Source of the DNA: Pyrus communis
Taxonomy: Eukaryota; Streptophyta; Magnoliopsida; Rosales; Rosaceae
Length of the DNA: 64,000 nucleotides
Assembly: GCF_963583255.1 (NCBI RefSeq)
Contig: NC_084813.1
Coordinates: 8,046,001 to 8,110,000 of the forward strand
Direction of reading: 5' to 3'
Shown: positions 61,146 through 64,000 of the stretch, in pieces
Numbering within the stretch: the stretch's first letter is position 1
How the letters are laid out: every line of letters begins with the position of its first letter
The notes under the pieces: model-generated
Seen by the model: the letters and a program-made list of their open reading frames with translations, nothing else
Databases searched by the model: none
Told to the model about the DNA's origin: nothing
Position numbers and translations under genes: made by a program

Positions 61146-62708
61146 AATGAAAGGTCTTTGGGCATATAGCTCCTATTCCACCACATGTGAAGCTTGTGGG
61201 CTACAAGTGGGTTTTCGTGAGGAAGCATAATGAGAAGAATGAAATAGTGCGATGCAAAGCACGCCTCGTAACTCAAGGCTTCTCTCAATGCCCTGAGATT
61301 GATTACGATGAGACGTATTCTTCCGTAATGGACATCATAACGTTTCGCTACCTTATCAGTTTGGTAGTTTCCGAAAAACTGAATATGCAACTTATGGACA
61401 TGGTAATCGCGTATCTTTATGGGGATCTAGATACGGAAATGTACATGAAAGCTCCAGAATGACTTCCATTGACTGGTTCAAATAGTTTTAGACCACGAAA
61501 CACTATCTCGATTAGATTGAAAAGGTCACTCTACAAATTGAAGCAATCCAGGCAAATGTGGTATAACCGTCTAAGTGAATATTTGACAAGTCAGGGTTAT
61601 GTGAACAACGAACTATGCCCATACGTGTTCAAGAAGTCACAGTCCGGATTTGCGATCGTTGTAGTTTATGTTGACGACATGAACCTCATCGGAACTCCCG
61701 TAGAGCTTGAAGAAATTACAACGCACTTGAAATCGGAATTTGAAATGAAAGAACTTATGAAAACTCGATATTATCTCGGCCTAGAGATCGAGCATTGTTC
61801 GGATGGAATCCTAGTACATCAATCGAACTGCACCCAGAATGTGTTGTGACGTTTTAATGAGCATAAAGTGAAGCGTTCGAGTACTCATATGGTCATTCAA
61901 ACTCTAGATGCTAAACGAGATCCCTTCCGTCCAAAGAAGGATGAGGAAGAGATTTTGGAGCCTGAAGTTCCATACCTAAGTGTAATTGGTGCTTTATTGT
62001 ACTTGGCTTAATGCATTAGACTCGACATCTCCTTCCCTATTAATCTTTTAGCTAAATACAGCAATGTGCCTACATGCAGACACTAGAATGGTGTTAAAGA
62101 CATTTTCCGCTACCTTAAGGGTACGACGGATTTGGGCTTGTTCTACACCCACGAATCCTTGAAATGAACTGTCACCTCCCTCCGTCCTCGGGTTAATTCT
62201 CACCTCGTTGGTTACATAGATGTTGGTTATCTGTCTGACCCACATAGGGCATGTTCTCAAACGGGTTATGTCTTTACCGTTTAAGACATCGCTATATCTT
62301 GGAGGTCTACCAAGCAAACGCTATTTGCAACTTCTTCAAACCATGCTGAGATTCCGCCCTGCATAAAGCCTCGCAAGAGTGCTTTTGGTTTAGAGCAGTT
62401 ATGGAACATATTCGAAGCACTAGTGGTCTTTCTTCCGTCATTGACCTTCCTATGATGATTTTTGAAGACAATGCAGCATGTATCGAGCAGTTAAAGAAGG
62501 GATACATCAAGGGAGACAACACCAAGCACATAGCGTCGAAGTTCTTTTATTCTCACCAGCAATAATAGCATTAGAACATCGAAGTCAAGCAAATCCATTG
62601 CCAAGACAACCTGGCCGATCTCTTCACGAAGTCATTGCTCAAGTCTACTTTTCAAAAACTCGTCTAAGAATCGGTATGCATAAATTATCTGAATTGAATC
62701 GCTTGTAG
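61146..62708 (+). pseudogene. Broken reverse transcriptase-RNase H of the second Copia element
   Basis: GYKWVFVRKHNEKNE, CKARLVTQGFSQ and DYDETYSSVMD open RT (61196-61335). YVDD is at 61667-61678 and YYLGLEIEHC follows. RNase H motifs (RYLKGTTDLGLFY, CSQTGYVFT, SWRSTKQTLFATSSNH) lie at 62100-62345, and the C-terminal ADLFTKSL segment near 62610. Stops or shifts at 61461, about 61848, 62008, 62164 and others. Confidence 0.9.
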
Positions 62709-63128
62709 TCTTATTTGTAAGTTATGCCTAACTCAAGGAGAGTATCCTGAAGCATACTCACTTGACCTTAATGTACTCTTTTTCCTACGATTAGGAGCAT
62801 TTTTTTCACTGGGTTTTTGCTACCTAATGAGGTTTTAACGAGGCACCCATCCTGGGATGATCATACTCTGTTGAGTTCACTACTTTTGTCCTATTTGACG
62901 TTTTTTTAGACATTATGCATACTTCTCGCTTTTCTCCTTAGTCTCCGGGTTTTCCCCATGCCTTGAGTTTTACCATAGCGAGGTTTTGTGAGTTTTACTA
63001 CCAATGCATACTTATGTTTCTTATATTTAAGACTCGCGTTCACCCGTTATGCCGACGACTTCATCAAATGTTCTACCTCATCTACTGAAGATCTGATGCA
63101 ACGTTTTGTTTGAGTTTTCACACACTCA

Positions 63129-63397
63129 AGGGAGAGTCCTATCGGATTAGGAATATGATTGTGTAAATCCTAGTGTATCTAGGAGTATCTTGTATATTCC
63201 TATTAGAAGTTGATTACCTATTAAGAGATGTAATCCTAAAAGGGTAAGGATTCTACCTATCCTACTACTATAAATAAAGGCATAAAGGGGTGATATAACA
63301 CACACATCAAAATTAAATCTCTCTTTTCTCTTGTGTTGCCGCCGGCCCCCTCTCCCTCTCTGTCCTTTATACAGTTCAGTCAAACATGCCTACAACA
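63129..63397 (+). repeat. 3' LTR of the second Copia element
   Basis: Matches the 5' LTR from GGATTAGGAAT on. The first eight bases (AGGGAGAG) do not match TGTTGCAG and look like purine tract, so the canonical TG start is lost or displaced. Confidence 0.85.
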
Positions 63398-63402
63398 ATA
63401 AT

Positions 63403-64000
63403 GGCATACATGCTAAGAAATGAATTTTTTTTTTTAAAAAAAAAAAACAAATTAGGTGACGGGAGCTTTACTGATAGTATATTTGGATATTAAATATGTT
63501 ACCAAGCATCATTGATGATTATATTGGAACATGTAGAGAGAAAAGAAGTGTAAACTTCAAGAAGTATCGCACATGTTGCGAGTAACCAATATTTCTGCAA
63601 ATATTGAGTCAAAATAGCAAATTTAAATCATCAAATTATCCCTGCAAACTGCAGACAACAATATATCTCCAGAAGATCAATTAAGAATTTGAAATGAGCA
63701 GAAAACATGCACAATGAACAGGATTCTCATTCGTTCAATCAACAAGACCTTGCGATGACTCCCCCAAATAATTCACGATAAATAATTGAGTGCTTAGTTA
63801 GTAGAAGCTCTATTATCCTAACATCATATGACCATTAGAAAATCTAAATGTTTAAAGTACTGCACATAATTCATGCCTATATATCTTTTGAAAGATTTTG
63901 GTAACAGGATGATCAAGTACATAGTTGAGTTTGAAGTCTAATTATGGAATGGTTGTATGGTTGATGTTGGACTAAATCAAAGATAACCTAAACAATTTAA
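63403..64000. other. Intergenic, nothing recognised
   Basis: AT-rich with a T/A run at 63427-63447. No gene or clear repeat. Confidence 0.5.

Larger units (their letters stand above)
56144..63397 (+). mobile_element. Second Copia LTR retrotransposon, complete but inactivated
   Basis: LTRs at 56144-56412 and about 63129-63397 (269 bp each), ending CTACAACA. Perfect target duplication ATAAT (56139-56143 and 63398-63402). Gag-protease-integrase-RT-RNase H order, with a purine tract (TCAAGGGAGAG) before the 3' LTR. LTR identity is roughly 93 % by eye with one small length difference. It belongs to a different family from the 5916 element, though domains align throughout. All coding regions carry stops. 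Confidence 0.95.

Overview
This is plant nuclear DNA: AT-rich, with genes split by GT-AG introns, long repeat-filled gaps and several classes of plant transposon. The repeat families (a tRNA-derived SINE, Cassandra solo LTRs, CACTA elements with GCGACGAA repeats) and the gene sequences point to an apple/pear-type Rosaceae genome. That placement is inference; no search was run.

Four host genes are readable. (1) Positions 765-3825, + strand: the last seven coding exons of an A2-type cyclin, whose 5' part lies left of the window. (2) 13222-17534, + strand: a complete 12-exon D-glycerate 3-kinase (GLYK, last enzyme of photorespiration), predicted 452 aa. (3) 19194-20583, - strand: a complete 4-exon Aux/IAA repressor, 205 aa, of the IAA14/15/16/17 type. 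(4) 46523-50208, - strand: a complete 3-exon Aux/IAA repressor of the IAA5/6/19 type, 189 aa, with a 2.9-kb intron full of repeats. Both Aux/IAA genes keep the GWPP degron and PB1 residues, so both should act in TIR1/AFB-dependent auxin signalling. The IAA19-like gene has an altered domain I.

Most of the rest is mobile DNA. A Copia LTR retrotransposon (5916-12474, two 408-bp LTRs) sits between the cyclin and GLYK, and a second (56144-63397, two 269-bp LTRs) is near the right end. Both are inactivated, largely by stop codons that look like C-to-T changes. From 29372 to about 44741 there are two colinear, decayed CACTA (En/Spm) elements, each with a Tnp2-type transposase pseudogene, interleaved GCGACGAA/TTCGTCGC arrays and duplicated TnpA-like cassettes. 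The second terminus lies inside sequence belonging to the first. Two Cassandra TRIM solo LTRs (each 270 bp, each with a perfect 5-bp target duplication) carry 5S rRNA-like promoter boxes. Several MITEs, tRNA-derived SINEs and one 728-bp poly(A)-ended insertion with a 17-bp target duplication fill gene flanks and introns.

No tRNA, rRNA, miRNA or CRISPR locus could be supported. No novel multi-gene system was found. The most unusual structures are a perfect 51-bp inverted repeat interlocked with a 52-bp direct repeat (40671-40896), a TnpA cassette lacking an intron its sister copies keep, and the nested Cassandra-in-SINE array.
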